Source: JAFGJQ01 sp964586145
GTDB taxonomy: Bacteria > Planctomycetota > Phycisphaerae > UBA1845
Direction: 5' to 3'
Length of the DNA: 64,000 nt
Assembly (NCBI GenBank): GCA_964586145.1
Contig: CAZPHH010000008.1
Location: forward strand, 1 to 64,000
Part shown: positions 17,655-25,483 of the stretch, piece after piece
How positions within the stretch are numbered: the first letter of the stretch is position 1
How the letters are laid out: the number at the start of each line of letters is the position of its first letter
Made by a program: the position numbers and the translations under genes
The notes under the pieces: model-generated
What the model was told of the DNA's origin: nothing
Databases searched by the model: none
Seen by the model: only the letters and a program-made list of their open reading frames with translations

Positions 17655-20600
17655 TCAACGGACGTTAAAGTACTTGGCTTCCGGGTGGTGACAGATCAGG
17701 GCGGTGGTGCTCTGTTCCGGGTCCATCTGGAACTCCTCGGAGAGGGTCAGGCCGATCTGTTCCGGATGGAGCAGCGGCCAGATCTTTACCTGGTCCTCCA
17801 GGCGGGGGCAGGCGGGGTAACCGAAGCTGTAGCGGCTGCCCTGGTAGCCCTGCTGGAAAAGCCGTTCAATCTCGCGGGCGTCGTGCCCGGCAATGCCCAG
17901 TTCCATGCGGATCTGCTTGTGGAGGTACTCCGCGAACGCTTCGGCCGTCTCCACGCCCAGCCCGTGCAGGTGCAGATAGTCACGATACCGGTTCGCCTTC
18001 AGCCACTCGTGCGCCACCTCGGTCACCCGCCGACCGGCCGTCACAATGTGGAAGGCCACCACGTCCATTTCGCCGCTGTCCACCGGGCGGAAGAAGTCAC
18101 TCAGGCACCAGTACGGCTTCTTCCGCTGCCGGGGGAACTCGAACTCGGCCAGGCACTGGGCGTGGTCGTTCGGGTCATAGACCAGCAGGAGGTCCCCGTC
18201 GGACTGGCACGGCCAATAGCCGTAGACGGCCTGGCACCGGATGATGCCTTCCTGCTCACATTGGGACAGCAGGTCGTGAAAGATCGGTTCGACCTCCTGC
18301 GTCACGAACCGGTCGTACTCCTCCTTCGGCCGGCCGGCCCGCTTGTACTGCCACTGGACCTGGAAGAGCATCTTTCGGTTGAGGTACGGCACCACCGCCC
18401 GCACCTCAACCCGCTCCACCACCCGTCGGCCCCAGAACGGCGGCGTGGGGATGGGCACGTCGCGGGCAATCCCGGAGCGGGCGGGCATGGGCCCCTCCGC
18501 CTCCGGCGTGACGCGGGCCGGCGGGCGGCCGGGCCTGGCGGCGGGGGCGATCTCTTCGGCCACGATCCTGTTCATGAGTTCCAGGCCGTCGAAGGCGTCC
18601 TTGGCGTAGAAGAGCGGTCCTTCGTAGCGAGGGCGCAGGTCCTCCTCCACGTACTTCCGGGTGAGGGCGGCGCCGCCGAGGATGACGGGCACGCGAACGC
18701 CCCGCTCGCGCAGCACGTCGAGGTTCTCCCCCATGACGACCGCCGACTTGACCAGCAGTCCGCTCATGCCGATGGCGTCGGCGTGGTGTGTTTCGAACGC
18801 CTCCAGCATGCTGTTCACCGGCTGTTTGACGCCCAGGTTGTACACCACGTACCCGTTGTTGGTCAGGATGATGTCGACCAGGTTCTTGCCGATGTCATGC
18901 ACGTCGCCCCGCACGGTGGCCAGCACGATGGAACCGCGTTCCGACTCCGCAGCGCGGTCCATGTAGGGCTCCAGGAACGCCACGGCGGCCTTCATGGTCT
19001 CGGCGGACTGCAGGACGAACGGCAGTTGCATCTGCCCGGCGCCGAACAGGTCTCCCACGGTCTTCATGCCGTCGAGCAGAATGTCGTTGATGATGTCCAG
19101 GGCCGGCGTGGTGCCCATGCACTCGAGCAGGTCGTCCTCCAGGCCGACGCGGTTCCCGTGGATGATGCGGTGCTTGAGTCGCTCCTCGACGCTCTTGGGC
19201 GCCTCGGTCTTCTCGGGCCGGGTGGCCGACTCATCCGGGAAGAGGTTCACGTACTCCATCAGCGGGTCGTACCCGTCGCCGCGGCGATCGTGAATCAGGT
19301 CTTCCGCGAGCTGCCGCTGCCGCTCGTCGATCTTAAAGAGCGGCATGATCCCGCCGGCGTGCAGAATGGCCGCATCCAGCCCGGCCTCGTACGCATGGTG
19401 CAAAAATACGCTGTTGAGTACCCGTCGGGCGGCGGGCTTGAGTCCGAAGCTCACGTTCGATACGCCCAGCAGCGTGTGCACGCCGGGCAGATCGGCTTTG
19501 ATCCGCCACAGCGCCTCGAGTGTTTCCAGTCCCAGGCGACGGTCGTCCGCATTTCCCGTGCAGATGGTGAAGGTCAACGGGTCGAAGATCAGGTCCGATG
19601 GGCGAATGCCGTGGCGCTGCGTGGCCAGCGTGCAGATGCGGCGGGCGACGTCCAGCTTGCGCTGGGCGGTCTTGGCCATGCCTTCTTCGTCGATGGTCAG
19701 GGCGACCAGCGCCGCGCCGTACCGGCGAGCCAGGCGACAGACCCGGTCGAACTTCTCCTCGCCGTCCTCGAGATTCACGGAGTTGATGACGCATTTGCCG
19801 CCGGCCAGCTTCAGGGCGGTCTCCAGGACGGGCGGCTCGGTGCTGTCGATCATGAGGGGGGCCGGCACGTCCGTGCGAAAGCGCCCGATGACCTTTTCCA
19901 TGTCCGCCGTCTCGTCTCGCCCGACGTAGGCCGTGCAGACGTCCAGCAAGTGGCTGCCGTGCCGGAGCTGCTCGCGCCCCATCTGCACCATGCCGTCCAC
20001 GTCGCCGGCGGCCAGCAGCTCACGGAACTTCTTCGAGCCGTTGGCGTTCGTTCGCTCGCCCACGGACAACACGGAGTTCTCCTGACGGATGGACACTGCC
20101 TGGTAGAGACTCGTGACCGACGGCTCTGCTTTGGGCGAGCGTTCCTTGGGGGCCCGGCGCCCGATGGACTGAACCACTTTCGCCATATGCGCCGGCGTGG
20201 TGCCGCAGCAGCCGCCGACAAGGTTCACGCCGTCGTCCCGCACGAACTCCTCCAGCCAGCGGGCCAGCTCGTCCGGCGTGAGGGCGTAATGCGTCCGGCC
20301 GTCGACCACCTGGGGCAAACCGGCGTTCGGGAGCACGGCCACGAACCGATCGGTCATGCCCGCCACGACCCGGACGTGTTCGGTCATTTCCTGGGGGCCC
20401 GTGGCGCAGTTGATGCCGATGACCTTCACCGCGTCGTACGCTTCGAGCGCCGTCACCGCGGCCGCGGGCTCGGTGCCCACCAGCAGCGTCCCGGTGGTCT
20501 CCACGGTGAAGGAGCAGATGATGGGCACTTCGCGGCCGTACTCTATCATCACGTCCTGGGCCGCCACGACGGCGCACTTGGCCTGCAGGAGGTCCTGGCA

Positions 20601-21089
20601 GGTCTCAACCATCAGGGCGTCCACCCCGCCGTCCAGAAGGCCCCGCACCTGCTCCGCCAGGCCCTCGTGGAGACGATCCCAGTCAATCTGCCCCAGCGTG
20701 ATGAGCTTCGTGCCCGGGCCGATGGAGCCGATCACAAAGCGCGGGTGGTCCGGTGTGCTGAACACGTCACAAGCCTGACGGGCAATCTCCGCCGCCAGCC
20801 GGTTCAGCTCGCGGGCTTGTTCCGAGAGCCCGAACTCACGCAGGGTCACCCCGCTGCCGCCGAATGTGTTTGTCTCGACGGCGTCGCATCCGACGGCCAG
20901 GAAAGACTCGTGAATCCGGCGAATCGCATCCGGCCGGGTCCGGACCAGAATTTCGCTGCAATTCTCCAGCCCCTGGTAGTCGGCCAGCGGCAACTCCAGA
21001 GCGTGGATGCTGGTGCCCATGGCACCGTCGAAGATCAACACCCGTTCGGCCAGCGCGTCCAGAAAGCGTGATTGCATACCTTTGCTCAT
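17655..21089 (-). CDS. metH: cobalamin-dependent methionine synthase MetH
   Basis: Transfers the methyl of 5-methyltetrahydrofolate to homocysteine through B12. All four modules are present in 1144 residues. The homocysteine domain (1-320) has DGAMGTSI, ETNTFGGSG and the zinc ligands GGCCGTTP (near 292). The pterin-binding domain (about 330-600) has VGERTNANGSKKF. The B12 cap and Rossmann domain carry DVHDIGKNLVD (His axial ligand near 728). The C-terminal AdoMet activation domain has RYSFGYPACP. Slightly shorter than E. coli MetH (1227). Two nearby ATGs compete; the first has AAGGA close by. No cobalamin or SAM riboswitch is visible upstream. Confidence 0.96.
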   Translation of the reverse strand: MSKGMQSRFLDALAERVLIFDGAMGTSIHALELPLADYQGLENCSEILVRTRPDAIRRIHESFLAVGCDAVETNTFGGSGVTLREFGLSEQARELNRLAAEIARQACDVFSTPDHPRFVIGSIGPGTKLITLGQIDWDRLHEGLAEQVRGLLDGGVDALMVETCQDLLQAKCAVVAAQDVMIEYGREVPIICSFTVETTGTLLVGTEPAAAVTALEAYDAVKVIGINCATGPQEMTEHVRVVAGMTDRFVAVLPNAGLPQVVDGRTHYALTPDELARWLEEFVRDDGVNLVGGCCGTTPAHMAKVVQSIGRRAPKERSPKAEPSVTSLYQAVSIRQENSVLSVGERTNANGSKKFRELLAAGDVDGMVQMGREQLRHGSHLLDVCTAYVGRDETADMEKVIGRFRTDVPAPLMIDSTEPPVLETALKLAGGKCVINSVNLEDGEEKFDRVCRLARRYGAALVALTIDEEGMAKTAQRKLDVARRICTLATQRHGIRPSDLIFDPLTFTICTGNADDRRLGLETLEALWRIKADLPGVHTLLGVSNVSFGLKPAARRVLNSVFLHHAYEAGLDAAILHAGGIMPLFKIDERQRQLAEDLIHDRRGDGYDPLMEYVNLFPDESATRPEKTEAPKSVEERLKHRIIHGNRVGLEDDLLECMGTTPALDIINDILLDGMKTVGDLFGAGQMQLPFVLQSAETMKAAVAFLEPYMDRAAESERGSIVLATVRGDVHDIGKNLVDIILTNNGYVVYNLGVKQPVNSMLEAFETHHADAIGMSGLLVKSAVVMGENLDVLRERGVRVPVILGGAALTRKYVEEDLRPRYEGPLFYAKDAFDGLELMNRIVAEEIAPAARPGRPPARVTPEAEGPMPARSGIARDVPIPTPPFWGRRVVERVEVRAVVPYLNRKMLFQVQWQYKRAGRPKEEYDRFVTQEVEPIFHDLLSQCEQEGIIRCQAVYGYWPCQSDGDLLLVYDPNDHAQCLAEFEFPRQRKKPYWCLSDFFRPVDSGEMDVVAFHIVTAGRRVTEVAHEWLKANRYRDYLHLHGLGVETAEAFAEYLHKQIRMELGIAGHDAREIERLFQQGYQGSRYSFGYPACPRLEDQVKIWPLLHPEQIGLTLSEEFQMDPEQSTTALICHHPEAKYFNVR

Positions 21090-21117
21090 CGGTCCTTGTT
21101 GGCAAGCCCGGCCGAGC

Positions 21118-21146
21118 ATAGTATTCCGCCTGCCCAACTGCGGCAA
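21118..21146 (-). promoter_or_regulatory. probable metH promoter
   Basis: On the minus strand: TTGCCG (4 of 6), a 17-nt spacer, TACTAT (4 of 6). The start would fall about 20 nt before the metH ATG. Confidence 0.45.
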
Positions 21147-21224
21147 GGCAGCCGGCGGGGCCCCGCACGTGCATCGGCCGTTTATGCGGCAAAGCGCTAC
21201 GTTTCCAGGCGCAGGACGCGGCCC

Positions 21225-21716
21225 ATGAATGACGCACCCACACGGAGACAGAAATGGCTCTTGCGAATCGGCTCCATCGGTCCGCTGGGCCACGCCCCGG
21301 CCTCGGGCACGGTGGCTGTGGCCGTGGCGGGAATCCCGCTCTACCTACTCATGCAGAGGTTCCTGCCGGTGTGGGCATACGTGGCGGTAACGACCGTGTT
21401 CGCGCTGGTTGCGGTCTGGGTACATGGCGCAGGCGACCGCATTCTGGGTGAGAAGGACTCCCGCAAACTGGTGCTCGACGAGCTGGCGGGCTTCTTCGTG
21501 GCGATGATCGGTGTGCCGCCGACCTGGCCGTTGGTGCTGGGCGGGTTCCTCCTGGAGCGAGCGCTGGATATCGTCAAGGTCCCGCCGGCCAACTGGATCG
21601 AGCGGCGCTGGCCGGGAGGCTGGGGTGTCGTGGGAGACGACCTGGTGGCCGGCCTGTATGCGCTCATCTTCCTCCAGGCCGCGATCCGCTGGGTTCCCGC
21701 CTGGGGCGGTCTGTGA
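21225..21716 (+). CDS. pgpA: phosphatidylglycerophosphatase A
   Basis: Dephosphorylates phosphatidylglycerophosphate to phosphatidylglycerol at the inner membrane. 163 residues with several membrane segments, the size of the PgpA family. Conserved acidic sites are present: GHAPASGTVAVAVAG near residue 20, VLDELAGFF (DE pair) and GDDLVAGLYA (DD pair). AGGA 8 nt before the ATG supports the start. It is divergent from metH and ends 28 bp from the convergent TMTC-like gene. Confidence 0.88.
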   Translation: MNDAPTRRQKWLLRIGSIGPLGHAPASGTVAVAVAGIPLYLLMQRFLPVWAYVAVTTVFALVAVWVHGAGDRILGEKDSRKLVLDELAGFFVAMIGVPPTWPLVLGGFLLERALDIVKVPPANWIERRWPGGWGVVGDDLVAGLYALIFLQAAIRWVPAWGGL

Positions 21717-21744
21717 CCGCCGGCCGGGGCACGATGAAGGCGGA

Positions 21745-23874
21745 CTATCGTTCCAGGAACTCCGCCCGAAGCCGGCAGCGCTCGTGCAGCGGGTCGGTCT
21801 CCGGAATGCCCGACGCCAGGGTGCGGTAGAGGATTGCCGCGTCCCGTCGGCGGCCGCGCAGCGCCAGGACTTCGGCGCGGGCAATCAACACCGGCACCTG
21901 ATTGGGACTGCGCTGCATCGCCTCGGCCGTAAGCCGGTCGGCCTCGTCCAGTCCCTCCGGGGTCTGGTACTCCAGAAGCAGCATGGCCAGTTCCACGGCC
22001 GCCACTGGGTCTTCCGGATCAAGTGCCCGCAACTCCCGATAGCAGGCAACCGCTTCATCGCGTCGGGCCGCCATCGCGTAGGCCGCCGCCAGGCGATGCA
22101 GAAAGCGCGGCTGGTCCTGGAACCGTGGCCGAGAGGCCTCCAGCCGCGCAATCTCCTCCGCCGGACGGCCGGCCTGGGCCAGCGCGTCCGCCAGGGCGAA
22201 CAGGGCGTCCGGATCATCCGGGTTCTGACGATACTGCGCCTCCCGATCCTCGATTTGCGCTGCCCAGGAATCTTCAAGGGCCGATCGTACGCGGGCCAGC
22301 AGGGCCTGCGTGGGAGTGTGCCCCGGAATCTGCGTGTCGGCGATTACCAGGTGATGCAGCGCGCGGGGCAGATTGCCCACCCGCACCAATGCCTCGCCCA
22401 GGACGCGATGCGCTTCGATGAAACCCGGATCAATCAGGATGACCTTCCAGATCAGCGCGATTCCCTCATCGACCCGGCCCTTCTCGATCAGCCACGCTCC
22501 GTAACTCAGCATCGCATTGACGCTTCGGGGGCAATCGCGGTACGTCGCCTGGACGAGCGTCTCGTCATTGCGCCATTCGGCATTCCGCAGAAGGCAGCGT
22601 CCCCCGCCCAGCAGGACGATCACGCCGCACAGCACGCCGGCGACGGATCGGACCCAGGTCGGACGTTCGTCCCCCTGGCCGTGCAGGCGGAGCGCGGGCA
22701 CGCAGACAACCCAGACACACAGCATGACCCCCCAGACCGATGGCAGATACCACGCCCGTTCCGCGAGGAACGTCTTGATCAGGATCAGCGCGTTGGAGAC
22801 CGGCAGATAGCTGATCAGCAGGGCCGCGGCCCAGAAGGCGGGTTCGCGGGACTGTCGGCGCCACGCCCAGACCACCGCCCAGAGGATGCCCAGCGTCACC
22901 AGAATCCCGAGGGCTGCGTGCGGTTGAAGCAGAGAATCGGCCAACTGCACTTCGTTGATCGTCGCATCGATGGTCAGCCGCCGTGGCCAGAACGTACGAG
23001 CCCAATACATGCCCCAGAGCTGCAACGTGCCGCACACGTGCTCCCAGGGCGTCGCATCCACCATCACGTTCGCCGTCTTGCTGACCGTCAAAGGCTGGTG
23101 AAGCTGGCCGCCGAGCGCCAAGAAGCGTAAGGGAAGGTACGCGGCCAGCGCCAGGGCGGCCGCCAACAGAACGCCGAAACGCGGAACGCGACGGCCGGTG
23201 CCTCTCGCCTGCTCTCGCGGCCAATACAAGTCAAACAACGGAACCAGCACGACCGCCGCCGCACCGGTCTCCTTGGACCCCAGGGCCAGGAAGACGGCCA
23301 CGCCGCCGGCAACCCACTTCGCCGCACGACCGGCCGGCCCGCCGATAAGCCGCGGCTCGAAGGCGTACAGAGCCAGCAGGACGAACAACGTGGCCAGCAG
23401 TTCCGCCCGCCCGACCACGTTCGCCACCGCCTCCGTGTGAATGGGCAGCACCGCAAACACCAGACCCGCGACCACCGCGCAGATCGGCAGCCGCGTCATC
23501 CGCCAGGCCAGCCGCACCACCAGGGCGGTCACCAGCGCGTGAAGCAGCACGTTCACCAGGTGAAAGCCCAACGGCTGCGGCCCCAGCAGCACGCGGTTGA
23601 TTCGATAGGACAGAATCGTGACGGGCCGATACAGAAGGTCCGGGTGGGTGTATTCGGTGCCCCAATGCTGCCAGTAGTGCGTGCGCCAGATCTGCATCCA
23701 CTGCCCCGGTTCCGTCACGACCGGGTTTCTCACGATGATCGGCCCGTCGTCTCCGGCGAAGTCGTTCCCCAGCACGTTGGCATAGCAGGCGATGGCCACG
23801 ATGGCGCAAAGAAGAGGCGCCGCAATACGACCGCGCCGGTCGAAGGGGAAGGATGGGTCCGCAGCAACAGTCAT
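21745..23874 (-). CDS. TMTC-like membrane glycosyltransferase with TPR tail
   Basis: 709 residues. About ten hydrophobic segments occupy residues 15-420, followed by a soluble tail of tetratricopeptide repeats (about 440-700). The first periplasmic loop has an Asp pair (FAGDDGPII), and a later loop has LPIHTEAVANVVGRAELLA. Both are hallmarks of the TMTC/DUF1736 O-mannosyltransferase-like GT-C group, which would use a lipid-linked sugar. Substrate is unknown. A perfect TATAAT lies 9 nt before the ATG, implying a leaderless transcript. Alternative: a generic TPR membrane protein. Confidence 0.78.
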   Translation of the reverse strand: MTVAADPSFPFDRRGRIAAPLLCAIVAIACYANVLGNDFAGDDGPIIVRNPVVTEPGQWMQIWRTHYWQHWGTEYTHPDLLYRPVTILSYRINRVLLGPQPLGFHLVNVLLHALVTALVVRLAWRMTRLPICAVVAGLVFAVLPIHTEAVANVVGRAELLATLFVLLALYAFEPRLIGGPAGRAAKWVAGGVAVFLALGSKETGAAAVVLVPLFDLYWPREQARGTGRRVPRFGVLLAAALALAAYLPLRFLALGGQLHQPLTVSKTANVMVDATPWEHVCGTLQLWGMYWARTFWPRRLTIDATINEVQLADSLLQPHAALGILVTLGILWAVVWAWRRQSREPAFWAAALLISYLPVSNALILIKTFLAERAWYLPSVWGVMLCVWVVCVPALRLHGQGDERPTWVRSVAGVLCGVIVLLGGGRCLLRNAEWRNDETLVQATYRDCPRSVNAMLSYGAWLIEKGRVDEGIALIWKVILIDPGFIEAHRVLGEALVRVGNLPRALHHLVIADTQIPGHTPTQALLARVRSALEDSWAAQIEDREAQYRQNPDDPDALFALADALAQAGRPAEEIARLEASRPRFQDQPRFLHRLAAAYAMAARRDEAVACYRELRALDPEDPVAAVELAMLLLEYQTPEGLDEADRLTAEAMQRSPNQVPVLIARAEVLALRGRRRDAAILYRTLASGIPETDPLHERCRLRAEFLER

Positions 23875-23999
23875 CCGCGACGGATTATACTCGACGACCG
23901 GGCGCCTGGGGATTCCGCCGCCGACCGTGCCGCCGGGGTTGGATTGACACCCTCCGGCCAGGGGCTATGCTCCCGAGCGACCGGAGAAGCGAGTTCGCC

Positions 24000-24797
24000 A
24001 TGATTGACCTGCCTCGACCCATTCTGATCGGCATGGTGCATCTGCCGGCCCTGCCGGGCAGCCCGCAGAACCGGCTGCCCCTGGACGTGATCATTCAGCG
24101 GGCGGTGGCCGACGCCCGGGTGCTGGCCGGTGCGGGGTTCGGGGCGGTCATCGTGGAAAACTTCGGCGACGCTCCGTTCGCCGCGGACCGGGTGGATCCC
24201 ATCACGATTTCGTCGATGGCCGTCGTGGCTCGGGAGGTGCTCCAATCGGCCGGCGTGCCCGTCGGCCTGAACGTACTCCGAAACGACGCCGCGGCAGCGC
24301 TGGCCATTGCCGCCGCGATCGGGGCGGCATTCATCCGGGTGAACGTGCATGTGGGCGTGGCGGCCACGGATCAGGGCATCATCGAGGGCAAGGCCGCCGA
24401 CACGCTTCGGCTGCGCCAGCGCCTGGGGCACGACATCGGCATTCTGGCTGACATACACGTCAAGCATGCCACGCCGCTGAGCCAGCCGGACATCGGCCTG
24501 GCCGCCGAGGAAGCGGCCTACCGCGGCCAGGCGGACATGCTCATCGTGTCCGGGCCCACCACCGGACGCGGCGTCGACCTGAACGACCTGAGCCGCGTGC
24601 GGGCGGTAGTGCCCGACCGACCCCTTCTCGTCGGCAGCGGCGCCACAATAGAGACTGTCACCGACCTGCTGCAACGCGCGGATGGTGTAATCGTGGGGTC
24701 CAGCCTGAAACCCGGCCGGCGGTGCGACGAGCCGGTGGACGCGGATCGGGCGATCGCTTTCGTGCAAGCCGTGCGGGCGGGGCGCTCGCAACCGTGA
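24000..24797 (+). CDS. BtpA/SgcQ-family TIM-barrel protein
   Basis: 265 residues. It matches the BtpA family: IGMVHLPALPGSP at the N-terminus, AVIVENFGDAPF, NVLRNDA, FIRVNVHVGV, ADIHVKHA, VSGPTTG and VGSGAT. Cyanobacterial BtpA stabilises photosystem I; in non-phototrophs such as this organism the role is unknown, and a sugar-phosphate-type TIM-barrel activity is likely. GGAG lies 13 nt before the ATG, a long spacing. First of three same-strand genes, 30 bp before ogt. Confidence 0.85.
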   Translation: MIDLPRPILIGMVHLPALPGSPQNRLPLDVIIQRAVADARVLAGAGFGAVIVENFGDAPFAADRVDPITISSMAVVAREVLQSAGVPVGLNVLRNDAAAALAIAAAIGAAFIRVNVHVGVAATDQGIIEGKAADTLRLRQRLGHDIGILADIHVKHATPLSQPDIGLAAEEAAYRGQADMLIVSGPTTGRGVDLNDLSRVRAVVPDRPLLVGSGATIETVTDLLQRADGVIVGSSLKPGRRCDEPVDADRAIAFVQAVRAGRSQP

Positions 24798-24827
24798 CCC
24801 GGCCATCATCCTGCGGAGGACGCCACC

Positions 24828-25361
24828 ATGCCATCGCTGTACGCAACCACCGTCGCCAGCCCGATCGGGACGCTGCACGTAGCGGCCACCGATGTCGGCC
24901 TGTGCCTGATCGCGTTTGACGACGGCGGCGTGAAGGCCGACGTCGAATCACTCGCCCGACGCTACGACGTGACACGGCGGGACGGGACGAACGTGCATCT
25001 GGACCGTGCAACGAAGGAGCTGGCGGCGTATTTCTCGGGCACGCTGCGTGACTTCTCCGTTTCTCTCGACGTGCGCGGCACCGACTTCCAACAAGCCGTC
25101 TGGCACGGGCTCAAGGGAATTCGCTACGGACAGACAATCTCATACGGCGAGCTGGCCCGGCGGATCGGACGTCCCGGCGCGTCTCGCGCGGTGGGCGCGG
25201 CCAACGGGGCCAACCGCATGGCCGTCGTCCTGCCGTGCCATCGCGTGGTCAACGCGGTCGGAGCGCTGCACGGCTACGGCGGCGGGCTGTGGCGCAAGGG
25301 GTTTCTGCTCCAGCACGAACAAGCCATCGTCGGCCGAACGGCACACATCCGGACCGCGTAA
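24828..25361 (+). CDS. ogt: methylated-DNA--protein-cysteine methyltransferase
   Basis: Suicide repair of O6-alkylguanine. 177 residues with a short N-terminal domain and the catalytic C-terminal domain. Active-site Cys137 lies in LPCHRVVNAVGAL. The helix-turn-helix with Arg finger is SYGELARRIGRPGASRAVGAANGANR. GGAGGA precedes the ATG at 7-8 nt. Downstream of the BtpA-like gene and probably cotranscribed with it. Confidence 0.95.
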   Translation: MPSLYATTVASPIGTLHVAATDVGLCLIAFDDGGVKADVESLARRYDVTRRDGTNVHLDRATKELAAYFSGTLRDFSVSLDVRGTDFQQAVWHGLKGIRYGQTISYGELARRIGRPGASRAVGAANGANRMAVVLPCHRVVNAVGALHGYGGGLWRKGFLLQHEQAIVGRTAHIRTA

Positions 25362-25483
25362 CCACTTCGCGACTGATCCGGACGACTTCTTACACGCGAG
25401 CAGGACGCGCGAGGGATACCCTTCTTGTACACTGGTGGTTTACGGTCCACCCGGAGTCTTGTGAAATCGAGAGGAGTGCTTGC

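Noticed and set aside
17586..21071. 1161-codon plus-strand frame opposite metH
   Set aside because: Antisense shadow of a complete four-domain MetH.
21090..21224. Cobalamin or SAM riboswitch before metH
   Set aside because: The 135-bp gap lacks the B12-box and any SAM-riboswitch core; only a promoter is visible.
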